From Clostridia bacterium (lineage in GTDB: Bacteria > Bacillota_A > Clostridia > Christensenellales > Aristaeellaceae), in the NCBI GenBank assembly GCA_017432405.1, contig JAFRJF010000043.1, forward strand, positions 1 to 12,435: a DNA stretch of 12,435 nt, given 5' to 3'. Positions 6,879 to 12,435 of this stretch are shown here, piece by piece. A program made the position numbers and the translations under genes. The notes beneath the pieces were generated by a model. The model was given only the letters and a program-made list of their open reading frames with translations. It did no database searches and was not told the origin of the DNA. Within the stretch, counting starts at the first letter, position 1, and each line of letters opens with the position of its first letter.

Positions 6879-8417
6879 ATGCAAGCCACCTCTTTAACCT
6901 GGGAGGGCCTCTTCGCCGCCGGCGCGGCGCTGCAGGCGCGGGCGACCGTCGGCGGGACGGTTTATACCGACATCTCCGCGCCGGTGATCCACCGGGCGAC
7001 GATGCAGGACAGGCTGGCCGTGGGCAACGTGGTCAGCGCGTCGCTGGCGCTAGCGCTGCGGGGGGCCGTGAACCTGCCCAGGTCGGCAGCCGTGGTCATC
7101 GAGGTTCGGCTGAACGACGGGGAGACGGCATCGGAGTGGCTGCCCCAGGGCACGTTTTACGTCTCCCGGCGGATGCGCGACCCGGTGACGGGGCTGCTGG
7201 CGCTGGAGTGCTACGACGCGCTGCTGAGGGCCAACGGAACCTGGACGCCCTCGGCGGGGGAATGGCCCCGGACGATGGCGGCGGTGACGGCGGAGCTGGC
7301 GGCGCTGCTGGGCGTGGCGCTGGACAGCCGGACGGTCATTCCCACTGGCGCGGCCTACGCCATGAGCGAACCGGCGGAGGGCACGACCATCCGGGACGCG
7401 CTGTCCCTCGTCGGCCAGGCGGCGGGCGGCAACTGGATCATGACGCCGGCGGGCAGGCTGCGGCTGGTGCGCCTCGGGGAGGCCGGCGACACCGTGGACG
7501 TGGCCGGCGTGGTGGGCGGCATCGACGTGGGCCGGGCGGGAACCATCACCGGCGTGCGCAGCACCGTGGACGGCGTGGCCACCCTTACCGGGGACGATAC
7601 CGGCATCGTCGTGGACGTGACCGTCGCGCCGGTGATCGCCGCGGAGCTGGCGGAGAACCTGATCGGGCTTTCATACCAGCCCTTCAGCCTGGCGGGGGCC
7701 ATCTACGACCCGGCGGCGGAGCTTGGGGACCGGGTGCGCGCGGGGGCGGGCGGCGAGGTGGCGTCGGCGCTGTGCAGCGAGCGGGCCGTCCTCGGACCGG
7801 CCTTCCGGGGGAATATCGCCGCCCCCGACCCGGGGGAGCTCAGCGACGAATATCCCTACATCAGCAAAAACGAAAGCGCGATCAGCCTGCTGAAGGCCCG
7901 GGTGCAGGAGCTCTCCGACACCGCTGTGGCCGGCACGACGATCCTGTACGCCTCCGGGGCCTCGGCCACCGACCCGCCCGCGGAGGGCTGGAGCACGACG
8001 CCGCCGGAACACGTGGACGGGAGGTACGTCTGGCAGAAGGTGGTGACGCTCTATGCCGACGGCAGGAGCGAGACCTCGGAGGCGGTGAACATCACCGGCG
8101 CGGACGGTGAGGACGCCACGGTGCTGCGCATCGATTCCAGCCGGGGCACCGTGTTCAAGAACAACCAGGTCTCCACGGTGCTGTCCGTGGCGATCTACCA
8201 CGGCTCGGACCGCATCACCGACACGACGGCGCTTGCGCGGGCGTTCGGGGTGGGCGCGTATCTTCAGTGGAGCTGGCAGCGCATGGGCGAGGATCGCTAC
8301 GGCATCATATCGTCGGATGACAGCAGGATCGGCGACGGGGGCTTTACCTTCACCCTTTCACCGGCGGATGTGGATACGAAGGTGACATTCATGTGCGAGC
8401 TCATTGTGAACCAATAA
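6879..8417 (+). CDS. Tail hub / tail-associated (Tal-like) protein with Ig-like C-terminal appendage
   Basis: A 512-residue structural protein. Residues 1-320 resemble the N-terminal baseplate-hub part of Tal or prophage endopeptidase-tail proteins: a beta-rich segment with DRLAVGNVVSASLALAL at 44-60, LPQGTFYVSRRMRDPVTGLLALECYDALLR at about 88-117, and a hub-like block with YDPAAELGDRVRAG near 276-289. No peptidase motif is evident, so enzymatic activity is not claimed. Residues 331-346 are helical. Residues 363-400 hold a WSTTPPEHVDGRYVWQK module, and 411-512 form an Ig-like domain (RGTVFKNNQVSTVLSVAIY ... LSPADVDTKVTFMCELI). Both modules recur in the next protein. AAGGAG sits about 9 nt before the ATG. 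The protein probably closes the tail tube end and anchors the fibre proteins encoded next. Confidence 0.82.
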   Translation: MQATSLTWEGLFAAGAALQARATVGGTVYTDISAPVIHRATMQDRLAVGNVVSASLALALRGAVNLPRSAAVVIEVRLNDGETASEWLPQGTFYVSRRMRDPVTGLLALECYDALLRANGTWTPSAGEWPRTMAAVTAELAALLGVALDSRTVIPTGAAYAMSEPAEGTTIRDALSLVGQAAGGNWIMTPAGRLRLVRLGEAGDTVDVAGVVGGIDVGRAGTITGVRSTVDGVATLTGDDTGIVVDVTVAPVIAAELAENLIGLSYQPFSLAGAIYDPAAELGDRVRAGAGGEVASALCSERAVLGPAFRGNIAAPDPGELSDEYPYISKNESAISLLKARVQELSDTAVAGTTILYASGASATDPPAEGWSTTPPEHVDGRYVWQKVVTLYADGRSETSEAVNITGADGEDATVLRIDSSRGTVFKNNQVSTVLSVAIYHGSDRITDTTALARAFGVGAYLQWSWQRMGEDRYGIISSDDSRIGDGGFTFTLSPADVDTKVTFMCELIVNQ

Positions 8418-8433
8418 GAGAGGAGAGAACAAC

Positions 8434-9504
8434 ATGGCCATCAAGTCCAGCGACCAGATCAGCATCGTTGACATTACCGATGCCTATTCCGTAATTCTGA
8501 CCAACGATTCCTACACCTTTCCCGGCACCGTCAACGCGGCCAAGGCGGGCAGCTGCACCACGCAGATCATCGCCATGCGCGGCGCGGAGCAGGTCGCCGC
8601 GTCGGTGAACCTGAGCAACGTGACCAAGCCCACGGGCATCACCGTCACCAAGGACAGCGACGCCACATCGCCCACGCTGACCATCACGGCCAGCACGTCC
8701 TTTACCACGGCGGGCGTGGTGAAGATTCCCGTGGTGGTGGACGGGGACATCACCATCAACAAGGAATTCTCCGTGGCCATCGCCTTCACCGGCCAGACCG
8801 GGCAGACCGGCCCCCAGGGGCCCCAGGGCGAGACCGGCGCGACGGGCAACGGCGTGGCCAGCGTGGCGATCACCTACCAGGCCGGCTCCAGCAACACCAC
8901 GCCGCCCACCGGCACCTGGTCCAACACGCCGCCCACGGTGTCGGAGGGGCAGTACCTGTGGACGAAGATCGTGTTCACCTACACCGACGCGAGCACCTCC
9001 AACCCGATGTATTCGGTGGCGAAGCAGGGCGTCAGCGGCTCCAGCGCCCAGTGGTACACCGGCACCGGCATTACCGGTACCAGCACCACGCCCACCTCCT
9101 TCAGCGGCTCCGGCGTTTCCAGCGCGAAGGTGGGCGACATGTACCTGAACACCAGCACCTACAACACCTACCGCTGCACCGTGGGCGGCGCGCCGGCGGC
9201 GGCCAAGTGGGTGTACGTCAACAACATCAAGGGCCAAAAGGGCGACCAGGGCGTCGCCGCGATTTCCATCGCCATCTCCTCCTCCAACGGCACCATCTTC
9301 AAGAACAGCGCCATCGAGACCGTGCTGACGGCCCATGTGTACCAGGGCGGCGTGGAGGTCACCGGCGCGGCGCTGACGGCGCTGGGGACGATCAAGTGGT
9401 ACAAGGACGGCAGCAGCACCGCCGCGGCCACGGGCCAGACGCTGACGATCTCGGCGGGTGACGTGACCAACAAGGCGACCTATATCGCGCAGTTGGAGGG
9501 GTAA
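8434..9504 (+). CDS. Tail tip protein with collagen-like repeat and Ig-like domain
   Basis: A 356-residue tail appendage protein. Residues 1-117 form a beta-rich N-terminal domain beginning MAIKSSDQISIVDITDAYSV, common in Firmicutes phage tail proteins. Residues 120-140 are seven Gly-X-Y triplets rich in Gln, Thr and Pro (such as GPQGPQGET), a short collagen-like stalk that usually trimerises. Residues 151-195 repeat the TPPTGTWSNTPP...GQYLWTKIVFTYTD module. Residues 200-265 hold a WYTGTGITGT / VGDMYLNTSTYNTYRC segment typical of phage fibre proteins. Residues 272-356 form an Ig-like domain starting SSSNGTIFKN and ending TISAGDVTNKATYIAQLEG, homologous to the end of the hub protein. GAGGAG about 9-10 nt upstream supports the start. 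Its role is probably host-surface contact or fibre support. No catalytic motif is seen. Confidence 0.82.
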   Translation: MAIKSSDQISIVDITDAYSVILTNDSYTFPGTVNAAKAGSCTTQIIAMRGAEQVAASVNLSNVTKPTGITVTKDSDATSPTLTITASTSFTTAGVVKIPVVVDGDITINKEFSVAIAFTGQTGQTGPQGPQGETGATGNGVASVAITYQAGSSNTTPPTGTWSNTPPTVSEGQYLWTKIVFTYTDASTSNPMYSVAKQGVSGSSAQWYTGTGITGTSTTPTSFSGSGVSSAKVGDMYLNTSTYNTYRCTVGGAPAAAKWVYVNNIKGQKGDQGVAAISIAISSSNGTIFKNSAIETVLTAHVYQGGVEVTGAALTALGTIKWYKDGSSTAAATGQTLTISAGDVTNKATYIAQLEG

Positions 9505-9506
9505 GC

Positions 9507-10817
9507 ATGGCGATAAAGGCATCTGGGGCGATCACCCTGTCCAGCGTCGTAGATGTCTGGTCAACGACGCGGTATTACCTGCTGCAATCCTCTACCCAGG
9601 CCCCACCTGCCAGGCCCACGACGAATCCGCCGACGGGGGGCTGGGACGACACGGAGCCGACCTACACCTCCGGTTCGACCAATACGCTGTACTTCACGGA
9701 CCTGACCGTGTTCTCAGACGGCTCCTGGGCCTATTCCCTGGTTTCGGTATCGTCGGCCTACGAGGCGGCGAAGGCGGCCTGGAACAAGGCCCAGGCTGCC
9801 CAGAACGCGGTAAACGCGCTGGACGACAATCTTACCCAGCAGGAGATCTTCAACCGCCTGACGGACAACGGCGCGGCTCAGGGGATGGTGCTGTATGACG
9901 GGCAGCTGTATGTCAACGCCAGCTATGTCAACGCGGGCCGGATGAACGTCGGTCGCATCGACTTCAACGAGCCGGAAAGCTATTACGACGTCCCGGACGA
10001 GAACGATCCGGATTCACTGCTGAGCGGGCAGACGGTGGCGGACGGCTGGATCGTCAACACCTCCGGCAGCGGGAACATAACGGTCTTTTCCTGCGGGTTT
10101 GCCATTCCATTGCGGGGAAAGACGGTCACAGTGACATTTGCCTTCAACGGCAATTTGGACGGTGGGGAAAATACCTGGACATCTATTAGCGACAATGCCC
10201 TTGAAATGGTGGATATTCAGGATTGGCTTGTTCCGAGCTCCGGCACCCCATCAAACCCATACACTTATTCGGTGACCGTGCCGAGTGACGCAATGTCTTT
10301 CCGCATCGCCATGCAATGCGCCGGGATAAAACAGATTGCGGTGTCTCTCAGCAGCCCGGTAACACCATCGGAAAGCATTGTGTACAACTACGAAGGACAG
10401 AAGTTCGGCGAAGGTAACACTTTCTTCCGACTTTACCGGGACGGCACTTTGATCACGACCGGAAAGAGCATGTTCAACGGCGCGACGCGAATCAGCAATT
10501 TATATCTGAATCGCCCGTTGGCCATGGAATATGGCGGCACTGGTGGAATTAGGCTGGTAAACGTATCCACTACGGCGCAAATATCCGACCTACCCGCCGG
10601 CCATTATGCATCTGTTGCGTTTGAAAATCCGAATGCAACCAAATATAGATTGCTCTGTATCAGCGGATGGCGTGTCCCTGATGAAATTATAGTGACGAAT
10701 GTCGGCACAAATGCAAATGGCTCTGTGAATCTTGTTCGTTTTGATATTTACAACCTCGGTACAAGCACCAAGAGCGGAACCGCGACAATCCAATGGTTGG
10801 CGGTACAACTAAACTAA
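9507..10817 (+). CDS. Tail fibre / putative receptor-binding protein
   Basis: A 436-residue fibre protein starting 2 bp after the previous stop, with GGAGGGG about 5 nt before the ATG. The N-terminus MAIKASGAITLSSVVDVW resembles that of the preceding gene and is probably a docking segment. Residues 37-80 carry a diverged TNPPTGGWDDTEPTY module. Residues 85-108 form an Ala-rich coiled coil (AAKAAWNKAQAAQNAVNAL). It is followed by the widely conserved LTQQEIFNRLTDNG (109-122) and LYDGQLYVNASYVNAG (129-144) of Gram-positive phage fibres. Residues about 155-290 look like a carbohydrate-binding-type beta-sandwich. A stalk EGQKFGEGNTFFRLYRDG follows, then PLAMEYGGTGG at 337-347, and a C-terminal domain of about 85 residues. 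From about 10080 the DNA is clearly AT-richer than the 5' half, which suggests exchange of the distal part. Binding specificity cannot be told from the sequence. Confidence 0.82.
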   Translation: MAIKASGAITLSSVVDVWSTTRYYLLQSSTQAPPARPTTNPPTGGWDDTEPTYTSGSTNTLYFTDLTVFSDGSWAYSLVSVSSAYEAAKAAWNKAQAAQNAVNALDDNLTQQEIFNRLTDNGAAQGMVLYDGQLYVNASYVNAGRMNVGRIDFNEPESYYDVPDENDPDSLLSGQTVADGWIVNTSGSGNITVFSCGFAIPLRGKTVTVTFAFNGNLDGGENTWTSISDNALEMVDIQDWLVPSSGTPSNPYTYSVTVPSDAMSFRIAMQCAGIKQIAVSLSSPVTPSESIVYNYEGQKFGEGNTFFRLYRDGTLITTGKSMFNGATRISNLYLNRPLAMEYGGTGGIRLVNVSTTAQISDLPAGHYASVAFENPNATKYRLLCISGWRVPDEIIVTNVGTNANGSVNLVRFDIYNLGTSTKSGTATIQWLAVQLN

Positions 10818-10838
10818 AGGCGACATAATGATCCGACG

Positions 10839-10870
10839 GTCAGCCAACCAAACACGCGAGGTGAGCTGAC
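10839..10870 (+). repeat. Inverted repeat between the fibre and endolysin genes
   Basis: GTCAGC (10839-10844) pairs with GCTGAC (10865-10870). After a 2x2 mismatch, ACC (10847-10849) pairs with GGT (10860-10862), around a 10-nt loop. There is no T-tract after it, so it is not a standard intrinsic terminator. It lies in the only sizeable gap (about 110 bp) between plus-strand genes of this region and could be an RNA processing or attenuation structure. This is inference from the structure alone. Confidence 0.35.
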
Positions 10871-10926
10871 GCGGCGGCACCCATCCAGCGGCACGCAACA
10901 TACCATGATAAGAAGGAGTGATTCAA

Positions 10927-11883
10927 ATGTCAGTGAAGATCGGCAGCGCGCGCATCGACGAGAACGGCAGGGCCAAGGGCGGCAAGGCGGGGGACCAGAC
11001 CGGCAGGGAGGTCAGCACCCAGAGCTGGTACAGGCACGCCAAGGGCTGGCGGGTGTTCCGGGCGAAATCCGCTGAAGTGGCGGCGAAGATCGCCCAGGAC
11101 ATGCAGTGGGCCTGCGACAACAGCCACATCGGTTACGACCAGGGCCAGCGGCTGACGCTGTACGACGTCTCAAAGCCCCTGGGCTTCAACTGCCACCTGG
11201 TCAAGACCAACTGCGAGACGGACTGCTCGGTGCTGGTGCGGGTGTGCTGCGCCTACGCGGGCGTGACCCTGCCCAACTTCCGCACGCCCACCGAGCCGGC
11301 GGCGCTGCTGGACAGCGGCGCGTTCGTGGAGCTGAAGGGCGCGAAGTACACCGAAAGCGACAAGTACCTGAAGCGGGGCGACATCCTGGTGACCCGCACC
11401 CAGGGCCACACCGTGGTGGTGCTGAGCGATGGGAGGAAGGCGAGGAAGGACGATCCCGTCACCGGCGACCTGAAGCGCGGCGACAGCGGCGAAGCGGTGA
11501 AGGCCCTGCAGCAGCTGCTGCTGAAATGGAACCCGGACTGCCTGCCGGCGTACGGCGCGGACGGCGACTTCGGCAGGGAGACCGAGGACGCGGTGAAGGC
11601 GTTCCAGAAGTCGGCGAAGCTGAAGGAGACGGGGATCTACGACGCGGCCACCGAGGCGGCGCTGAAGGCGGCCACCTACGGCCACGTGAAGATCACCGGC
11701 GGCAGTGTGAACGTGCGCTCTGCTCCCGGCACGTCCTCCCGTGACATCGGCACGGTGCACAAGGGCGACATCCTGATCTACCAGGGCCTTACCGAGGAGG
11801 CCGACGGCAAGCCCTGGTATCTGATCATCCACGACAACGCCAACGGCTGGGTGAGCAGCAAGTATGCCCAGCTGATCGAATGA
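10927..11883 (+). CDS. Phage endolysin: NlpC/P60-type peptidase with PG_binding and SH3b domains
   Basis: A 318-residue peptidoglycan hydrolase for host lysis. Residues about 1-170 are a cysteine peptidase domain of the NlpC/P60 type. It opens with the phage-typical IDENGRAKGGKAGDQTGREV, has catalytic C100 in TDCSVLVRVCCAYAG and catalytic His161 in RGDILVTRTQGHTVVVLSDG. The usual DCSG is DCSV here. Residues 178-247 form a PG_binding_1 domain (LKRGDSGEAVKALQQLL ... DGDFGRETEDAVKAFQK). Residues 253-318 form a bacterial SH3b domain (GGSVNVRSAPGTSS ... NGWVSSKYAQLIE), so two separate wall-targeting domains follow the enzyme. It lacks a signal peptide, which fits holin-dependent release. The start at 10927 has AAGGAG (10913-10918) 8 nt upstream; the GTG at 10918 overlaps that site and is rejected. 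The stop overlaps the ATG of the next gene. Confidence 0.93.
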   Translation: MSVKIGSARIDENGRAKGGKAGDQTGREVSTQSWYRHAKGWRVFRAKSAEVAAKIAQDMQWACDNSHIGYDQGQRLTLYDVSKPLGFNCHLVKTNCETDCSVLVRVCCAYAGVTLPNFRTPTEPAALLDSGAFVELKGAKYTESDKYLKRGDILVTRTQGHTVVVLSDGRKARKDDPVTGDLKRGDSGEAVKALQQLLLKWNPDCLPAYGADGDFGRETEDAVKAFQKSAKLKETGIYDAATEAALKAATYGHVKITGGSVNVRSAPGTSSRDIGTVHKGDILIYQGLTEEADGKPWYLIIHDNANGWVSSKYAQLIE

Positions 11884-12041
11884 GACGGGCGCTTCGCCTG
11901 ACCCTCGCCGTGGTCATCATGACCGTGGCGCTTTTTATTGCCCTGGTGACCGTTCGGCGCTGGGCGGGGCACGAGGGCTTCGACCCGTACTTCATCGACT
12001 ACGACAAGCCGGGAATCGACATCACGAGCGAGGGACCGTAA
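11880..12041 (+). CDS. Small single-span membrane protein of the lysis cassette
   Basis: A 53-residue ORF whose ATG overlaps the endolysin stop codon (ATGA at 11880-11883), so it is likely translated by coupling. Its own upstream sequence has no strong ribosome binding site. The N-terminus is basic (MRRALR). Residues 7-25 form one hydrophobic span (LTLAVVIMTVALFIALVTV). It is followed by RRW and a polar, acidic tail with Tyr and Pro, ending DITSEGP. Such short membrane proteins next to endolysin genes are often holin-related, antiholin or spanin-like in position, but I do not recognise the family. Codon third positions are mostly G or C as in the neighbouring genes, which supports it being real despite its size. 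Confidence 0.65.
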   Translation: MRRALRLTLAVVIMTVALFIALVTVRRWAGHEGFDPYFIDYDKPGIDITSEGP

Positions 12042-12071
12042 CCGATACAAAAGGAGCCGTGATCATGCACT

Positions 12072-12401
12072 ATGGACATCACACGCCAGATCCAAACTGC
12101 CGTAGCCCGTGCCGACCTGCTGCTGTGCCGGCTGCTGGCGCTGCCGTGGAAGCGCCTCGCGGTTTCGCTGCTGCTGGCCTGGCTGGCGATACACGTAACA
12201 AAGGCGGTGATAAAGGATGGACAACACGATAATCGTAGCCCTGATCGGCCTGGCCGGTTCAGGGCTGGGCGCCTTCGGCGGTGTCATGGCGTCGGCGCGG
12301 CTGACGCAGTACCGGCTGAAGAAGCTGGAGGAGAAGGTGGACAAGCACAACAGCGTCATCGAGCGCACCTTCAAGCTGGAGGGGCGCATGACGGAGGTTG
12401 A
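12072..12401 (+). CDS. Possible small membrane protein, reading frame uncertain (possible frameshift)
   Basis: The frame from ATG 12072 looks coding for its first 48 or so codons: MDITRQIQTAVARADLLLCR, then a hydrophobic span LAVSLLLAWLAIHV at about 29-42. The last 60 codons to the stop at 12399-12401 are Arg/Gly/Ala-rich and overlap the next gene out of frame, so they are probably not natural. The good ribosome binding site (AAGGAG at 12051-12056) is 8 nt before a different ATG at 12065, which is in another frame and encodes an unconvincing 55-residue Pro/Ala-rich peptide. Stops at 12196, 12208 and 12211 in the third frame lie where such a gene should end. This is best explained by indels in a small holin-like or holin-accessory gene covering about 12065-12213. 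The alternative is a truly overlapping gene. Confidence 0.4.
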   Translation: MDITRQIQTAVARADLLLCRLLALPWKRLAVSLLLAWLAIHVTKAVIKDGQHDNRSPDRPGRFRAGRLRRCHGVGAADAVPAEEAGGEGGQAQQRHRAHLQAGGAHDGG

Positions 12402-12435
12402 GCACGACATTCGGGACCTGAAGGAAAGGAGATAG
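12217..12435 (+). CDS. XhlA-like small phage protein: membrane span plus coiled coil
   Basis: A complete 72-residue ORF ending at the last base of the window. Residues 3-27 (NTIIVALIGLAGSGLGAFGG) form a Gly-rich membrane span. It is followed by the conserved ASARLTQYRLKKLEEKVDKHNSVIER segment and an amphipathic coiled coil to the end (EGRMTEVEHDIRDLKERR). The pattern of membrane span, YRxxxLExKVxKHNxxIERT and a helical tail is shared by many small proteins beside the holin genes of Firmicutes prophages, often annotated as hypothetical or XhlA-like. The role is presumed to be a holin accessory or membrane-anchored lysis protein. A weak AAAGG lies just before the ATG. A holin proper may be the next gene to the right. 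Confidence 0.8.
   Translation: MDNTIIVALIGLAGSGLGAFGGVMASARLTQYRLKKLEEKVDKHNSVIERTFKLEGRMTEVEHDIRDLKERR

Noticed and set aside
7136..8110. A 324-codon plus-strand frame within the tail hub gene
   Set aside because: Gly/Arg-rich +1 shadow of the real hub frame; no ribosome binding site.
9507..10817. Possible diversity-generating retroelement target at the end of the fibre gene
   Set aside because: No reverse transcriptase, no template repeat and no adenine-biased variable block were seen in the window.
10828..10869. A 13-codon ORF (ATG at 10828) in the fibre-endolysin gap
   Set aside because: Too short and overlapping the hairpin, with no sign of coding conservation available; treated as non-coding.
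1..12435. CRISPR array, tRNA or rRNA genes, insertion sequences
   Set aside because: No regularly spaced repeats, no cloverleaf-like or rRNA-like stretch, and no transposase motifs were seen in reading the window by eye.

Overview
The window looks like GC-rich (roughly 60% or more by eye) chromosomal DNA of a Bacillota (Firmicutes), probably a gut-type Clostridia relative. A run of housekeeping genes is interrupted by one end of a prophage. Evidence for the lineage is the gene families (GrpB, TIGR04076 and RidA genes behind uvrB), strong AGGAGG-type ribosome binding sites, and tail and lysis proteins of the kind carried by Clostridia and Lactobacillales siphophages. The species cannot be told from sequence alone.

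Left region (1-3410), all on the minus strand. It reads in transcription order as uvrB promoter, uvrB (nucleotide excision repair), a GrpB-family protein, a TIGR04076-family protein and a RidA-family protein. Gaps are 27 bp, 18 bp and a 4-bp ATGA overlap, so this is probably one transcription unit. A hairpin with T-tracts on both sides (about 3437-3489) separates it from the phage DNA.

Middle region (3490-5690), minus strand: the lysogeny end of the prophage. A complete tyrosine integrase is translationally coupled to an AT-richer gene just upstream of it. That gene encodes a zinc-ribbon, single-membrane-span protein with a short BspA-like leucine-rich-repeat tail. Next comes what may be the 3' remnant of another minus-strand gene. 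It meets head to head the 5'-truncated remnant of a plus-strand tape measure gene at about 5650-5690. This looks like a large internal deletion that removed the replication, packaging, head and early tail genes, or else an assembly join.

Right region (5690-12435), plus strand. After the tape measure C-terminal remnant come a small conserved tail protein, a tail hub (Tal-like) protein with Ig-like appendages, a collagen-like/Ig-like tail protein, and a tail fibre or receptor-binding protein whose distal half is AT-richer. A lysis cassette follows: an NlpC/P60-PG_binding-SH3b endolysin, a 53-residue membrane protein overlapping its stop, a frame-ambiguous small membrane ORF, and an XhlA-like membrane/coiled-coil protein. 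These genes are intact and tightly spaced, but their original late promoter must lie in the missing part. The element is most simply read as a defective prophage that keeps its integrase, a possible cargo gene, the tail tip and the lysis genes. The far attachment site is beyond the right edge.
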